A program made the position numbers and the translations under genes. The notes under the pieces are model-generated. The model saw only the letters and a list, made by a program, of their open reading frames with translations, ran no database searches and was not told the origin of the DNA. A stretch of 7,260 bases of DNA from Sulfurimonas sp. (GTDB lineage: Bacteria > Campylobacterota > Campylobacteria > Campylobacterales > Sulfurimonadaceae), in assembly GCA_026987995.1 (NCBI GenBank), contig JALSMC010000276.1, positions 1 through 7,260 on the forward strand, given 5' to 3'. The stretch's first letter is position 1; each line of letters starts with the position of its first letter. Shown here one piece after another: positions 6,481 through 7,260 of the stretch.

Positions 6481-6497
6481 TTATATATGGACTTAAA

Positions 6498-7260
6498 ATG
6501 AAGATTATCTCTGATGTAAATGAATTAAAAACTTACCTAAGAAAAGAAAATAAAACTATTGGTTTTGTACCTACTATGGGAGCACTCCATGATGGACATC
6601 TCTCTTTAATCAAACAATCAAAAAAAGAGTGTGACTTAACTGTGGTTTCTATCTTTGTAAATCCTACACAGTTCTTAGCAGGTGAAGACTTAGAAAAGTA
6701 TCCTTCCCGTGATGAAGCAGATAAAAAGATATGTAAGTTTGCAGGTGTAGATGTAGTGTTTTTACCTCAAATAGAAGACATATATGGTGATGATGAAGTG
6801 AGCCTAGCTGCACCTAATGTAAGAGGTTTTGTACTTGAAGGTGCAACAAGACCAGGACATTTTGATGGTGTACTCACAGTTGTAAATAAACTTTTAAATA
6901 TTGTACACCCAGACTTTGCATACTTTGGTAAAAAAGATGCCCAGCAGTTAAACCTCATAACACTCATGGTAAAACAACTATTTATGGATGTGAAAATCAT
7001 TGCAGTAGACACAGTTAGAGAGAGTGATGGACTCGCTTTAAGTAGTAGAAATATTTATCTGAGTAAAGAACAGAGAAAAAAAGCACTCAAAATTTCACTC
7101 TCACTTTATGAAGCTTCAAGAATGGTGCAAAAAGATGTTTATGATGTAGTAATGATTAAAGAAGCTATGCTAGAGATACTCAAACCACTTGAGATTGGCT
7201 ATGTAGAGATACTTAACCGTGAGTTTGAGATGGTGGAGTCAGTAGAGATAGGCAACACTA
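6498..7260 (+). CDS. panC: Pantoate--beta-alanine ligase, 3' end outside window
   Basis: The 254 complete codons visible match PanC, the cytoplasmic enzyme that joins pantoate and beta-alanine using ATP (through a pantoyl-adenylate) to make pantothenate, the precursor of coenzyme A. Signatures in order are PTMGALHDGH (25-34, the HIGH-type nucleotide-binding motif), VNPTQF (54-59), EGATRPGHFDGVLTVV (114-129), FGKKDAQQ (143-150) and SDGLALSSRN (176-185, the KMSKS-like loop region). The usual length is about 270-285 residues, so only some 20-30 C-terminal residues should be missing. The start is supported by GGA 6489-6491 and a TATAAT at 6465-6470. No other pantothenate gene is visible. The neighbouring prfB is divergent and functionally unrelated. 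Confidence 0.96.
   Translation, partial: MKIISDVNELKTYLRKENKTIGFVPTMGALHDGHLSLIKQSKKECDLTVVSIFVNPTQFLAGEDLEKYPSRDEADKKICKFAGVDVVFLPQIEDIYGDDEVSLAAPNVRGFVLEGATRPGHFDGVLTVVNKLLNIVHPDFAYFGKKDAQQLNLITLMVKQLFMDVKIIAVDTVRESDGLALSSRNIYLSKEQRKKALKISLSLYEASRMVQKDVYDVVMIKEAMLEILKPLEIGYVEILNREFEMVESVEIGNT

Overview
The window is a stretch of bacterial chromosome with AT-rich codon use. The closest match I can suggest is Campylobacterota, probably a Sulfurimonas-like organism. This is inference from protein character, AT-rich codons, the absence of tuf directly after fusA, and a Bpt-type leucyltransferase. No search was run.

Layout: the left half is the str operon on the + strand: the 3' part of rpsL (S12, 1-291), rpsG (S7, 435-902) and fusA (EF-G, 1099-3189), closed by a good intrinsic terminator at 3218-3250. 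Both intercistronic gaps (143 and 196 bases) are long for a ribosomal operon and rich in RNA-forming inverted repeats. The rpsG-fusA gap is almost entirely base-paired: a GTAA-capped hairpin, a compact three-way junction and a 16-bp hairpin just before the fusA ribosome binding site. A near-identical small hairpin occurs in both gaps flanking rpsG. Next comes an independently promoted, unrecognised exported basic coiled-coil protein (3297-3962), convergent with the leucyltransferase gene bpt (3981-4694, minus strand).

The 318-base gap between bpt and the next gene is filled by a 269-bp element with 32-bp inverted ends (31/32 matching) and large nested palindromes (4722-4990). It codes for nothing convincing and looks like a MITE or another dispersed palindromic element. 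It may supply outward promoters. Immediately downstream is a small two-helix membrane protein gene (5013-5341) whose reading frame is broken by an apparent one-base loss in an A-run. An apparent long reading frame starting at 4907 is an artefact that joins the palindrome to the 3' half of this gene.

The right end holds prfB (RF2, minus strand, no programmed frameshift) divergent from panC (+ strand, cut by the window end), with overlapping promoters in a 51-base gap.

Functionally, the window is dominated by translation (decoding centre proteins, translocation, termination). It also carries one N-degron enzyme (bpt) and one pantothenate/CoA biosynthesis gene (panC). The best candidates for something undescribed are the structured RNA between rpsG and fusA, with its partner motif before rpsG, and the 269-bp palindromic element.
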